Shown here piece by piece: positions 47,611 to 60,146 of a DNA stretch of 64,000 nt. The notes beneath the pieces were generated by a model. It did no database searches, was not told the DNA's origin, and saw only the letters and a list, made by a program, of their open reading frames with translations. The number at the start of each line of letters is the position of its first letter. Position 1 is the first letter of the stretch. The stretch covers positions 33,172,261 to 33,236,260 of the forward strand of contig JAVTVX010000012.1 of assembly GCA_033439265.1 (NCBI GenBank). Direction: 5' to 3'. A program made the translations under genes and the position numbers. This DNA comes from Dillenia suffruticosa. Its lineage: Eukaryota; Streptophyta; Magnoliopsida; Dilleniales; Dilleniaceae.

Positions 47611-50600
47611 CAAAATCGGAGTAATCGAGATGGTGAGATTCTTAAAGAGAGGTTATGAGCTCTAACAAGCTTCAGTGCTAAATCTAAGCTAAAGAGGGAA
47701 AATTTGCTTACTTTGGAAGGTTGAATCTATATCATAATCCTTTCAATGATGCTGTCTGATATGTCCCTGTTGTGTAGGGTTACACCTCTGGATGTTGATA
47801 TGATGTACTTCCTTTTATTATGCTGTGTGTTTTCTGCTTCTACTGTCCTTAATAAGTCAAGAGCTCTTACAGGCTTATAACTAGAAAAGGTTGTCAGTGG
47901 ATGGCTTCACCATCCTTTTATTGCTTTTTTGACAAACTCATTGCCCCTGTTTTATCAAGAGTTAGCTTTAGCAGTTATTAATGACAATCGCCTTTGAAGG
48001 AGAAGCTTTCAACAGACTAGTTGGCTAGATCAGCTATGGAAAATTTGTTGGAAAGACCTTGGTCCCTAGCCCTACTTACTCCCTTTGTAGTTGTTGTCTT
48101 GTGTTACATGCTTTCTTCTCTTGTTAGGAAACTCTCGGATACAACCTTGGTGATTCATAAATTGCTCTCTTATGCATTTGCTATGATTCAAATTGTTGTT
48201 GAGGACCCTTTCCTGGGTTGGTTGTAAGCACCTTGACACCATGCAAACAGCAAAGTTTAACGTTGATCTTGCAGGTGGTTGGCACAACCTGAACCCTGCT
48301 GGAACATTTTTTTTTAAAGTCTAGCACTGTGCACTGTGCAGTACTTATGGAAAAGAATTGAGGAGCTTTGGGCAGCAAAGAAGGATTATCTATGCCGTGA
48401 CCTGGGAGATGGGACATTTGAGTTTTATTTAGTTAATCTTTGAGAACAGTAGTTTTAGGGATTTCAGATTATACTTTAGAACAATGTGGTCACCAACAAC
48501 AAATGGTTCCAAACAGGCATCCTTTTAGATCTAGGAGTACCTGCATATGTTTTCACTGAGCTAACCTGGATGCTGTTCAACATCAGATGACTAAAATATG
48601 TGATATAGACCAGAGGAGCATGCAGTTTCCGCTATGATAATATAAGATGATGTCCTCAGTTCACGTTGAAGAATAGAAAGTACTAGTTCAGAAAAATGTT
48701 TCACAGGTTTGACTTCTCTAATCAGAGGTCTTTGGTTCTGTCATAGTCTGCTAGGTGCTTATCTACCTGAGGTGATGCATGCTGTACATATAATTAGTTA
48801 TCTAAAAACTCATGCCTGGCATTGCGTTTAATTTTAAAGTGCAATTTGTTGGCAAAATATATATACCTGGGATTCTTGTGGAAGATTAGAAAGGAAATGG
48901 ACAACTTGAGGATGAACATTGCAGTTTCTTTTATTTAGAATAAAACAATTGGAGATCTTATTGCTATTTTGTGTATTTAGGATAAATCTTATGCTGCATG
49001 GTGAATGTTGTGTGTTATCCTTACTGTCAATTGGAATTTCTGCTGATCGGATTGGTGAAATAATCAAATGAATAAGTTTTGAGCCTTTTGAATGTCATTC
49101 CTTGGTACTTGGAAATTGTGAAATTTGAGCATGCTCCTCTGAACATTTCATGGCTGCCACTTCCTATGTTAGTCCAATGATAATCGCAAACTTTTTTTTG
49201 CTGGTCTAGTAACACTATTGCAGCATGAAATTATGGCTATTTTGCTCCTGATATTCAAACTTAATCTTGTATTGTTGATTTCTGGTGCTACACAGAAGAA
49301 ATTTGTTCCAGCTTCATTCCATTCGTGAGTCTTCGACATTCTAGTATTTGAGTAATTTGTATTGCGAGAAAGCTGCATTCTTTTGGCTTGAATCTGGAAA
49401 TTATGAAGCTCTCTCTCCTGGAGATCGGTGGATGATAAGTTCCAGTTCTTTGTGATTCTGAATTGGGCGGTCTCATTTATAATTTTACCATTGATTTTTT
49501 TTGTAAGCTAAGCAGGAAAATTGAAATTATTATACCTTTTTGCCTGATTCAAGTTTTTGACAATATTAACTCGACCCTCAATTGTACAGGGATCGCCATT
49601 TTTCTCCTGTCAGCTCTCAATTTAGTAGTGGTGCCACATTGTTACTTTGTGGGTCTTGCGTCACAAGTTTTGTTTGTTTGTTTTTTTTTAAATTATAATG
49701 ATTCCATATCACCTTATAGGATTTGTCTCGCTATTTCTTCTTTAACGTTTGGGGTTGGGCTGTGATGGGCGCGGTGTGGAGCCACAGTCTTAACTGGTAC
49801 AAGATGATTATGCTAGACCAATGGCATATTCATATGAACCTTGTGTTGTGACATAAGGCCTTTGTGCCCTTGTATATGTCCCAACAAGCTCGCTACCTGC
49901 AAGACATTCCACTATCGCCGTATCCTCCTAAACCTAACCATCGCCGTATCCTCCCCATCTTTAATGGACTGTCTTAAAGCTTAAAGATTTGGGAATTTCA
50001 GGCGTTACCTACTATTGTTTACTCCCCCCCCCCCCCCCCGCGAAAAAAAAAAGCCATCTACTCTCATTGGTTGAAAACATATCGAGTACAAAGTACATTA
50101 GCAAATCTTGGCGTTTGTTATCATTTGCCGTCAAGGACTCTAACAAAGCTGAGTTTTTGATTTGTTTTGTTTTCTGTTTTTGTTCTCTTGTAAACCGGCC
50201 TTTTGTGCTTTTGAAATTGATGAAAAAGCCCATTGTGGACTAGTAAAACCACGTGAACATGTGAACAAAGGGCATATTAACTTATCGAGTAATCCGTTTT
50301 CATCTGGTTTACCGGTTAGTTTTTTTTATGTTGAAAAGCTTCTTCTCCATGGGAATATGTTTTTCGGAAAAATGTCAGTTGAGATTGGGATAGGGGATTG
50401 AGAAGAACGTAGAGGAAGAACGTTAGGTGGAAAAATATACATACAACAATAACAACATGAGTTTTAATCCTAAATTTTAAAGTTAGCGATTTGAAAAACA
50501 AATATAGGATAGAGAGAAAAAAATGAAAAAAAGAAAAGAAAAAAGAAAAATATAAAATTAAAATTTGAAAGTAAAGATTGAAAAGAAAACATTACAAAAA

Positions 50601-50659
50601 ATAAAACTAAAAATAACAAAAAAACTATTTATAGAAACTTAAAATATTAAAAGAGATAA

Positions 50660-50840
50660 TTTAATTATTTTGAATTTTTTTTATCACTCATTTCTATTTA
50701 AAGTTATTTTTTCAACTAAATTTTTGACATTCATATTTTTATATATAATTTACACTAAGTTTTCAACGACGTATCTCGACATTTCACTAAATCTATCTCG
50801 CATTTTCTAACCGGTGCATTTTTGGATTTTCATTGTATAT
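50660..50840. repeat. Dispersed repeat, copy II
   Basis: Partner of 39690-39870: CACTCATTTCTATTTAAAG..TTATTTTTTC, then TTTTCTAACCGGTGC about 120 bases later. Same orientation and order of words. Confidence 0.45.
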
Positions 50841-51479
50841 GTTCAAATCACTTTAGGTGATATTCTCGCATATTATCCATAATTAAACTTATTCCTAACT
50901 TAATATGTATCATTCATTTATAATCCTATTTTTTCTAGTTTTACTATATATCTATCTGAATATTTTCATTTTAGTTACAGTCATTTTATACTCTTATTGT
51001 TGTTTAATAATTTGACATCTGATATTATACAATAATACAGACTTATTGTGGTTTTATTAAACTTCTTCAACTACAATAATATCGTGCAATTATAAAAAAC
51101 TTAAAATACACTTTTCTATTTCATCTAATTTGCTTGAATCTTATGATTCATATATCCATTTATATTACTATTATTTTGAATTATGAACTCAAAATATGTA
51201 AAATGTTCACTTTTTGATACGTCATGATTTTTTAATTTAATAGTTTCTTTATTATAAATATATATCTCATATATTCATTTTTTGATAGATTCAATCTAAA
51301 TTATCTAAAATTTAATATGTCTCTCCATAATTATAATTTAATACCAATATTCTTTTTAGTTTTAGTGATCAACATTGTATTATTTATAAAAGTATATATC
51401 ATAGTATTTTATTTTAGATACAAAAATATATAATATACATAATTTTCACCATTGGACCACAAATTGTCATTAAAATTAA

Positions 51480-51547
51480 ATTCCATTATCGGGAATCAAA
51501 CCTAGGTTTTTTTGATAAAAGCTGAATATCTTAACCAACTAGATTAC
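51480..51547 (-). pseudogene. tRNA-like relic or SINE head
   Basis: On the minus strand it reads AATCTAGTTGGTTAAGATAT (A-box-like D-arm), then a loop region and CCTAGGTTTGATTCCCG (B-box-like T-arm). A full cloverleaf does not fold by eye, and no normal anticodon loop is visible. It is either a decayed tRNA or the head of a SINE. Confidence 0.35.
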
Positions 51548-52824
51548 GAAAATATTTGAGATGTGAATTTTTCAGCTTGTTTTTCAGCATTTCTACTTGT
51601 GCGTGTATATATATTATATAATTCTTGTAACGTTAACAATAATGGTAATTTGGTATAGAAGTGAATCACATGCTCTGGCTTTAGTAACTTTGAAACCAAA
51701 AGACCCAAATAGTCAACATGACATGACATGACAATCACAATTATCTTCGGTTTTTTATTGAAGGGGCAAAACACAAATCCAAAATACAAACGAGGCCTTA
51801 CACTTCGTTGGAGTTGCAGACCCCATCAGATCTTTTAATATTAGGAGATGGAGAAGGCCTAGGGAACCTTATTCCAGTATTTTTTTTTTAAGTGAATTTA
51901 AAATCATCCGACTCTGGTGTTTAGATTTTATTTTTAATAGAAAACTTTTCCTTTTGGTAATTGGGATGCACGGAGAAAGTATAGGTTAAGCTTGATGATC
52001 TACCATGCTGGAATCAAAGACAAGTTTTATAGAAATTAATTCACATCTTGCCGGTGAATTTTATTTATATTTTTCTCATACTTTTTTAATCACAATAATT
52101 TTATGAAATCGTTGAGCAGATGTTAAAACATCCAAAACAAATGGTCGGAACACACTCTTTATGGTTATTTTTCTTTTTAAAATATAAATTATCAGTATTT
52201 GATAAATATGTTAGATTTAATTAAATTTAATTCAAGTTTTAACTTATTTTTTAAAACTTTTGATTTTTGTTGTATATAAAATCAGATCAAGAGATTTTTT
52301 ATAGGGCATCGGCGTCCGAACTAATTCTGCTTAGATCACACTCTCCAAGGTTGGACAAAGAATATGAAGCCAAAGTTTATAAAGTGTAATTTCTTAAAAA
52401 AATTTTTTTTGATTTCTTGTTTTTTACTATAAACGATAACCGTTTAGTAATATAAATTCCTCTCTTTTAATATAATAATTTCAAATTTAAATTTTTATAC
52501 TATCAAAAAAAAAAAAAAAAGATTTTCCATGGGCTAGGTAACGGGAAATGGTCTCGACCATAACATTTTAGGGTCTTTGTATAAAAATTAAAAATAATAA
52601 CATTTTAGGGTCTAATCATAGGCCCGTAGCCCTAAACAGGTTCGGCCCAATGCCCATCAAACAAAGTCGGACTAAGAAGGAAATTGACGCTGAGGCGGGG
52701 GCATTTTAACTCCTTTCACAAAATTATCAACCCTTCGGCACCACAATCAATCAAAATTCCGCGATCCGGGTCGCAAACAATCGTAACCGTCCAATTCCTC
52801 ATAAAACCAACGGCCAAAGATCTC

Positions 52825-52832
52825 GATCCGCG
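52825..52832 (+). promoter_or_regulatory. Histone octamer element (GATCCGCG)
   Basis: GATCCGCG is the reverse complement of CGCGGATC, the octamer of plant histone promoters linked to S-phase expression. It lies about 48-55 bases upstream of the TATA box at 52880. A related CGCGATCC occurs at about 52761-52768, and a CCGTCCAAT block follows at about 52787. Confidence 0.7.
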
Positions 52833-52879
52833 TCATTCGGTCTTATTGGCCAGAAACTTAACCTCCATCTCTCCGCACC

Positions 52880-52887
52880 TATATAAA
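52880..52887 (+). promoter_or_regulatory. TATA box of histone H2A
   Basis: TATATAAA, about 105 bases upstream of the H2A ATG at 52990 and downstream of the histone octamer. Spacing fits a short histone leader. Confidence 0.65.
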
Positions 52888-52989
52888 CGAAGCCAACCCA
52901 GATCACTGTGCATTCAAGTTGCAAACACGCAAGCACGCACACACTTTCTCTCCCTCTCATCCCGAACACAATCCAACAGAAATCTAGCA

Positions 52990-53201
52990 ATGGCAGGAAG
53001 AGGAAAGGCACTCAGCTCTGGGGCAGCGAAGAAGGCGACATCTCGAAGCACGAAGGCGGGTCTGCAGTTTCCGGTTGGAAGAGTTGCTCGCTTCCTGAAG
53101 GTCGGCAAGTATGCCGAGCGTGTTGGTGCCGGAGCTCCTGTCTATCTCGCTGCTGTTCTTGAGTATCTCGCGGCTGAGGTATCCTCTCTCTGCCCCCTCT
53201 T

Positions 53202-53241
<40 letters not shown>

Positions 53242-53487
53242 TAATTCAGTGTGTGAATTTTTGTGTAATTGCAGGTATTAGAATTGGCTGGGAATGCAGC
53301 ACGAGACAACAAGAAGACTCGAATTGTGCCAAGGCATATTCAATTGGCAGTGAGGAACGACGAAGAGTTGAGCAAATTACTTGGAGCAGTGACGATTGCT
53401 AATGGAGGAGTGATGCCCAACATTCACAGTCACTTGTTGCCCAAGAAATCCATCTCCGCTGCTTCTATGGTTGATGGCGATAGTTAG
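52990..53487 (+). CDS. Histone H2A (canonical type)
   Basis: Core nucleosome histone. Exons 52990-53178 and 53275-53487 join in frame to 133 aa. The sequence starts [20 protein letters not shown], then the H2A signature [15 protein letters not shown], the acidic-patch region ([24 protein letters not shown]), [21 protein letters not shown] and [20 protein letters not shown]. The tail ([12 protein letters not shown]) lacks the SQEF end of H2A.X and the SPKK motifs of H2A.W, and the body is not H2A.Z, so it is canonical. The single GT-AG intron after ..YLAAE is 96 bp and filled by a (CT)n run. Promoter octamer and TATA box support cell-cycle expression. The C-terminal tail differs from the usual KAGxxK..SADED pattern. 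Confidence 0.95.
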
Positions 53488-53824
53488 ATTTAGATTTGGA
53501 TTTCCTCTGTTTAGATTGGTGGTAGTAGCTGCTGACGAGGAAGACCGAAGAGTTTTAGTTGAATGGGGCTGATTTTTAACTTCTTTTCTAAGGGTCTTTG
53601 GGTCTGATTACGACTAAAGTTGTAGAGGGACGTCGGATAGTATGGAATGATTTCTTACCAATTAATGGAAATGTGAAAAGATTACTAAATTTTACTTTCT
53701 ATTTTGTTATTTCATTTGGTTCATCTGTAAAATGCGAATTTTATTTTGTTTGATATTTGAAAATTTTGGGTATTTGAATTTGAATTCCCGCGGTTGATTT
53801 CGTACAAATTTTGGAGGGAAAGAG

Positions 53825-53825
<1 letters not shown>

Positions 53826-53856
<31 letters not shown>

Positions 53857-53857
53857 G
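53826..53857. repeat. (GA)n microsatellite
   Basis: About 15 GA units downstream of H2A. Simple sequence by inspection. Confidence 0.85.
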
Positions 53858-53919
53858 TTCTATTCAAACCGGAAGAGAATGCTTTTGTAGAGGAATTTTT
53901 TTCCTCTTCTATTTGGGTT

Positions 53920-54003
53920 CCGAAGCAGGAATCAAACTGGCAAATCCCCATCCCAGACGGGCTAGGAGGGAAAGACAGTAAAGGCTAGGCCAGGGCTCTA
54001 CCG
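53920..54003 (-). pseudogene. tRNA-like (SINE head-like) sequence
   Basis: The minus strand reads CATCGGTAGAGCCCTGGCC (A-box-like), a spacer, then TTGCCAGTTTGATTCCTGC (B-box-like GTTTGATTCC). The distance is longer than in a tRNA, and no cloverleaf with a normal anticodon arm was found. Either a tRNA-derived SINE head or chance. Confidence 0.25.
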
Positions 54004-54662
54004 ATGTTCCTCCTATCCAAACAACAGCCACAAAAAGAAAGGAGGCACCACTTATACACCACATCTAAATGATTAAACAAGGCTCTTTGGAAGATAGAGA
54101 TGGAGATTGGAAGAAGGATTCCTTCACCCAGCTGATAACCCCCATAACAAACTAAAGGCAGAATGAGCAACATGTTTAACATCCCCACGATATGCGTTGT
54201 GTTCTTTATCATGACAAGGAATACTACTCCAGAATATAATATCACAAGGATCCGTGACTAAGACTCGAATTTTCTACTCAATATATGAGAAATTGATTAA
54301 AAAAAAAAAAAATGGGGAAGAAGAGAAGAGAAAGAGAGAGCACGTGATTTTACTTGTCGCATTTCAGATTAATTGTGAAATTAAAATGTGTATCTGATTT
54401 ATTTGTTATACATATATATCTATTAGACCAATAGGTTTAAAATGGCCCTGTTTTGTTAGGAAGGGCAGCCGTGGGGGTCGTTTTGGATAACGACGTAGGC
54501 CAGGAGATGTATGGGATGAGGCTGGATGACTTCTTCTAGAAGCAGCTCCACTTCTCCTGAACCCTCGGCAAGTAGAATTCCTCCACTACGATACCCTTGG
54601 AAATTTTCATTCAAGAAGATTTGAGGAGTGGAATCAGGAGCTGAATTGGTAGAGGGGGTGAA
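54004..54662. other. Upstream region of the HSA32-like pseudogene
   Basis: No gene recognised. The last 200 bases are more GC-rich and have an open antisense frame without ATG; they probably derive from the promoter/leader of the ancestral HSA32 gene. A 14-base A-run is at about 54299-54312. Confidence 0.4.
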
Positions 54663-57600
54663 ATGTCTGCGTATATGTGGAAGAGCTTCTACGAGGACGA
54701 AGATCGTCCCGAGAAGCCTCGCCGTTTTGGTTTCACCCAAATGCGTGGCCCTACTTATAATCTCCTCTCACAAAATCTTCTTCAGGTACTCTCTCTTTCT
54801 CTCTCTCTTCTTTTGTTTATGCTTTAGATTTCGTTTTATTTACCTAAAAATCACATAAGGTTGAAGTTCTCTGGTGGTTCTCACAGTTTAATGCCAAAGT
54901 CTTTCATCAAGGAAGCAACTGACATGGCGCATAAACATAGCATATATGTCAGCACAGGTGATTGGGCTGAACAATTGCTTCGCAAAGGTCCTTCTTCTTT
55001 CAAAGAATATGTAGAGATGTGCGAACTACTGCTCTTAGTGCTTATCTGCCACCTATTTCCTAGTGAGATTATCTAGTAAATTGTTTTGTTTGTCTTGTCA
55101 TTTTCAGGAATGCAGAAATTTGGGTTTTGACACTATTGAGTTAAATGTGGGAACACTTGGAGTTTCTGAAGAAACCCTTTTGAGATTTGTGTGCCTAATT
55201 AAGAGTGGTGGCCTGAAGGCTAAGCCTCAGTTTGCTGTGAAATTTGACAAATCTGATCTACCCTTGGGTGGTGATAGAGCATTTGGGGCTTACATTGCTC
55301 CGGTGCCTCGAACATCTGGTATGTAGCGGCTTTCAAATGTTACTATTCGAATTCCTGGCTAATTTTATTTGATTCAGTGGTTGGTATCTAGTCTGATCTG
55401 TCTTTCCTCTAAAAGTAGGCTTATGTGCATGTACGAGCATTAGAATTTATCTAAACTATGTCAGTGCCGTAATGTGATTAATGAGTGATGCCATAATAAT
55501 TTGATGTTTTCATGTGTAGTCATACAGATTCAGTAGCAACGTCCAATAGGTTAGTATGCAACGTTCTCTGAATTTGAAAGGTGATGTATGCAACATGATA
55601 ATTATCTACTACTTCCTAATTTGTATTTTCCATGTTCACCAACGCTGATTTTCTATTTTGTTGGATTTTGAAACATCGGGATATCAATTTTGACTAATTG
55701 CCAAAAATGTAGAAAAGGAGGAGAGAGGATCTATGAGGAAATCAATGACTGGTGAGGACCATATACCTTCCACTAATAAGTAAGAACTTAATTTAAAAAC
55801 ATAAGACTTAAACTTGGTATGCATAGGTAGAATATACTACTGTGAAAAAAAGGCAAATATAAAAGGGTTATAGAGCATCAAACACATCTGAATGGGAAGA
55901 ATGAGAGATTCCATTATAAGTGGAGACTAAGCAAATATAAACTTGCAAGCAATTCTCCTATAAGTTGCTTACCTCCCCTTTTACTCGTATCGTCAATGCT
56001 AGCACGAAATAGAATGGAATTAGTGACAGAACTTAATGGAGAATATAATTTGTGCAAGGAGCCCAGATTGAATCTTCTTATTGGTTTTTAGAGGCTAGTA
56101 TGGAAAAATAACAGTTAGCAGTGTGAAAGAATTAATGCCTTGGTTCTTTTTGTGTTTGAAGGAGGGGGGGTAAAAAAAAGTGATATATTGACATATGTAA
56201 GCAATATTATGGAGTGATGTCCTTGGCGCAAACAATGGAGGAGAAAGAAAACTTCTAATCCTTGCCCCTGTGCTTACTCAGAGACAAATGATGTTTTTCC
56301 TTGTGCTTGCTATTTCTTGTTGATGTCATTTTGACGAATGAAGTGGCAATTATGCTGTGTATGGAATTAGGAAATTTTCAGGAAACCAGGATAACAGTAA
56401 AAAGTTGGACCCGCATTCCTGATAGCTTTGATGATCATTCATGCCAAGTTTAGGCAATAATAAACTTTGATTGTCCTTGGAACAGGGAAATTGTGATGTT
56501 TGTATGACAACTAGAAATCTTAAAATCAAAGATAATAACATGATTTAATCTTTGGGCCTGATTAAGATCGTATAGTGTTGCCACATTATATGGTTCTCTT
56601 AACTATAATACTCGAAATGAAAGCTATGCTTCTGTCACTGTGAAATGGTCCTTGACACAGTACTGTTCTGGTTTTCTCATGTTTGACTTCCTTCTAATGC
56701 ATGTTTAACTTAGTCGAGTTTAAATAATGATGATATATGGAATTTTCTATCACTAGATATAATGTTGGGAGAGAAATGCTTATTCGCCATTAAATCTACA
56801 GAGAAATATACTGCTTCTTGTCATTTGTATCCCTTTTATCACATGGAGATAGGTTCCCCCATGGGAGTCGAATAATCTGTTTGGTTTTGCTCCCATAGTG
56901 CATTCATTTGTTGCTGTCTGCCACTTTTAAGGAGTTCCCCTTGGATAGCCTTTTGGTTAACTCATACTAGGTTTATGTGTTATCCAGTAATTGATCATCA
57001 TAGATTGTAATCTTGGCTGTATATCTTGTAGTGCAGTCTCTGTGGACATGTAACTTGAAGTCAACCCCTAAAAAAAAAAAAAGGATAGCTAGAGATCACT
57101 GATTTTGAGAGAGGAAGGCGATCAGGCATGATCAGAGAGGAAGGTGATCGGGCATGATCAGGGTGGGAACCGGAGAAGTTGGTTTTGTTTTTCATTTTTT
57201 ATTTTTAGTTTATTTTTGTTGAACTTATTTGAGTAAAAAGAAAGCGTGACCCGGTTCAGTTGAGTTATGAAGGATTAAGGGTGAATTTTTTATTTTCAAA
57301 TATACCGGAAGTAACATAAGATGGCCAAGCATTCATTATAGAACTATTGGCTTCTTTAATGCAGCTCACAAACTATAGTTTTTGTTAAAGATTCTTAAAG
57401 TGGGTTTCTAGTATTTGTTCTTAGTCCTTTCTTTGCTGTCTCAGAGATTGTTGAAGATCTAGATCTTTTGATTTGATGGGCCGACAGATGCTTAGAAGCT
57501 GGTGCAGACATGATAGTGATTGAGGGCTGATGATCTTCGTAGACATGCAGAGTCTGTACGAGCTGACATTATTGCAAAGATCATAGCACGTCTTGGACTT

Positions 57601-57882
57601 GAAAAGACAATGTTTGAAGCATGAAATGCCAGAACCTCTGAGTCGTTCATCCAAAATTATGGTCCCAAAGTATAATACTTTTCCATTCATATTTTGTTTC
57701 GTTGCATCATGTCCATCTTATCCTGTATCAACTGTTGCTAAACATCATTGTCAACAATTACAATTTTTCAGGTGAATCTTTTTGTCGATCACTCTCAGGT
57801 GATGGATCTGGAGTGCCTCCGAGGTCGTAATCTGGGTAAAAGCCTCAGATCTGTTCTTGATTCATCATATTACAACTTCTGA
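54663..57882 (+). pseudogene. HSA32-like pseudogene (heat-stress-associated 32 kDa)
   Basis: HSA32 resembles phosphosulfolactate synthase and sustains acquired thermotolerance in plants. Exon-like blocks keep the gene's order and introns, so this is a duplicated rather than a retroposed copy. 54663-54785: MSAYMWKSFYEDEDRPEKPR. 54860-55016: LKFSGGSHSLMPKSFIKEA, YVSTGDWAEQLL. 55108-55318: LGFDTIELNVGTLGV, GGLKAKPQFAVKFDKSD. 57445-57663: DLDLLI*WADRCLEAGADM, RADIIAKIIARLGLEKTMFEA. 57774-57882: VNLFVDHSQVMDLECLRGRN. Lesions: the short segment normally between the first two blocks (EIFESMGQFVDG-type) is absent. The donor after EYVE is AT instead of GT. The fourth block has two in-frame stops and a frameshift after DMIVIE. 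A functional protein is not expected. Confidence 0.82.
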
Positions 57883-58881
57883 AAAATGTCTCAAGTTTTT
57901 CCTGTGCTGTTATTCTAGCTCATAATTTCAAAAATTTATGTAAATTCATTGCATTGTTAACCCCGGTTTGAACTACAGATATTCAATGTTGAAAATGTGT
58001 TTATAAACTGTAATCATAAACAAGAAGTGCTCTGTTGTGATTGTTATAAAAGCTTAAGCATGTCTGTTAATTTACGAAAACAATCCTGTGGCAGCTGCTT
58101 GTGCTGAAAATTCCTTCGCTGAGTATCATTTTGGTTTGACTCACTGCTAGTAGATTTGGATATATTCTTCTTCGAACTTGCGTTGCCATGACATTCTTAG
58201 AGATAACTGTTTGGGCATGACACAGTATCATGCAACATTTGTGACCAGTGCGGCTGTCACTGTGTCCATGTTCCGTGTATGTTTGTGCTTCATAGTTCAT
58301 AACACGAACCTGATCCTTTGCATTGACTCCGATGTATTGCGTGCATACTTCTAGTAGATGCATCATAGGCCTGATTAATGAGCTAACATGTAAACAGTTT
58401 TCAAATTTCATTAGTGTGGAAACATATTTTATATTACAAGAGGACGAGGCAAGTATCTCTGCCTAATTGTCGGGGGGAAGTGGACAACAATAATAACAAT
58501 TACAAGAAATTAAGGCTTAATCCTAATACTGTCAAGGGGAAGTCAAATGGTAAAAATGAAATTCCTTTCTTTTATCCTGATTTGGACAGATAAGACCTTG
58601 TTGTGAAGGAAAAAGTCGTATGGACCGAAGGATTTTGTCACTGAATTGACATGGTGAATTGTCTCAAACTCGAGGCTTTTACCTTTTTTTTTTTGGAAAC
58701 TGTTGTTTGGATTAAAGTTTTATGTTTGTTTTTGAATCACAGTTCCCCCCCCTCTTATCTACGTTTGCATGTGCTAAATTAGTTCAGGTCTTGATTCAGA
58801 TTCAGATTCAGATTTATTGTGAAAGAAGCGAATTGTGTCCTTGAGTTGTCGCCCGGGGAATTCAATGGCAATGGCTCTCTG

Positions 58882-58883
<2 letters not shown>

Positions 58884-58925
<42 letters not shown>

Positions 58926-58941
58926 CCCCCCCCAAAAAAAA
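58884..58941. repeat. (CT)n-(C)n-(A)n composite tract
   Basis: About 19 CT units pass directly into a run of about 11 C and then 8 A. Similar C-run/A-run junctions recur elsewhere in the window. Confidence 0.85.
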
Positions 58942-59353
58942 GCACGAGGAATCTTAACATGTGCCAAGTCTACATCTCAATGTGACCACCGGTGGTTGGG
59001 ATAATTTATAATCTCTCATATGATTCATACAGAAATATTTAATGTGTTGATTTATTAGTAGATAGACTACATGTATTTCTTCTAGTGCCCCCACCCATTC
59101 TAACATGACATATACTCAAGGTTTGAAACTTAGGTCGTTGATGTATATTCACTAGACTAATTGGTGCCGTGCATCACGCCATGGCTATTAATATATAGGT
59201 TTAAGATCAATTCAGTCTTTGAATCATTTGGGAACTTTGAATACTATTTTTTGGGTGTATATTAACTTGGCAAATGATATAACATTAGATCATATTTATA
59301 TGTTTGTGTGTCAGACTTGGCAAATGCTTCAAACCCTAAGCCTCATCACATGA

Positions 59354-59525
59354 TTTTTTTTTTTGGTATAATTAACAAATATCCAGAGTCATATTTCGAT
59401 TTATCTGGTTTGAGCAATATTGTGTCTAATTTAGGGGAGAATTTTTTCAATATAATTTTTTTTATTTCCAAAATTTGAATTTGAGATTTAATTAAGTGAT
59501 TTAGTATTTTATCGGTAGCCTCGTC
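59354..59525 (-). mobile_element. SINE-like element, copy 7
   Basis: T-run at 59354-59364 followed by GGTATAATTAAC, a CCAGAGTCATATTTCGATTT body and, at the far end, TTTGAGATTTAATTAAGTG and TTTAGTATTTTATC, matching the reversed order of the other SINE-like copies. Strongly diverged. Confidence 0.35.
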
Positions 59526-60107
59526 TCTTGATTACATCACTAATTTGATGTTTAATTCTATTCGCGTTCTCTTTGTTGCAATTGCATACACCGAATGCAA
59601 GAACAGCTGTGTGTGGATACATCCTTTTGGCGACATCAAGCGATGGCCCGGCGCAGCATTTTGTTGTTGTGCATTGACTAGGTGTAGAGAAAAAGACAAA
59701 ATCAAAATTTTTCTTCATTGGTAGTTACGGTTAATGAATTTACTATGACATTTAATTGCATGTTTATGTTTCATTAATAAATCTAAGGCGGTGACTCGAA
59801 TGCTCCTTTTTCCTTTCTTGTTAATGGGCCAATTTTAATGGAGCCATAAATTTTCGGGATTATTTTTTAGCCAAAAGTTTTGGCGGAGTGACATGTTCTT
59901 TTGGCAAGTCAATGATACTCACTTTAAGGCAAGGCACCCATCTTTAATGATATGGATTGTGTAACTCCCCCAGTTAAGTAGGCGTTGAAGAATTAATTTA
60001 AATCGAATATACATTTTTTATTTACAAGATTTGTAAGCCGAAAAGGTACCATAGATAACTTTTACCACATCTAATAGGTTTAATGATTGAGTATAAGTTT
60101 TGAATTT

Positions 60108-60114
<7 letters not shown>

Positions 60115-60143
<29 letters not shown>
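60115..60143. repeat. (AT)n microsatellite
   Basis: About 14 AT units in AT-rich intergenic DNA. Confidence 0.85.

Positions 60144-60146
<3 letters not shown>

Larger units (their letters stand above)
47278..52680. other. Intergenic region between GeBP-like gene and H2A
   Basis: 47.3-50.4 kb is moderately T-rich, with no recognised coding sequence; the first part is the GeBP-like 3' UTR. A (GA)n tract lies at 47576-47607, and a C14 run followed by an A-run at about 50026-50051. 50.4-52.5 kb is very AT-rich and holds the second dispersed repeat (50660-50840) and a tRNA-like relic (51480-51545). 52535-52610 has a short direct repeat of AACATTTTAGGGTCT. Confidence 0.5.

Noticed and set aside
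51480-51547. Calling a functional tRNA gene
   Set aside because: A-box and B-box-like words are present, but no acceptor stem pairing or anticodon loop could be folded by eye.
54456-54740. 94-codon minus-strand frame over the HSA32-like first exon
   Set aside because: It begins at TTG with no ATG, overlaps the sense exon and has no recognisable domain; treated as a shadow of exon 1 and its leader.
59509-59718. 69-codon minus-strand frame with several Cys (CTTTKCCAG, VCNCNKEN)
   Set aside because: No known cysteine-rich family spacing, no signal peptide, and it overlaps a probable SINE-like copy.
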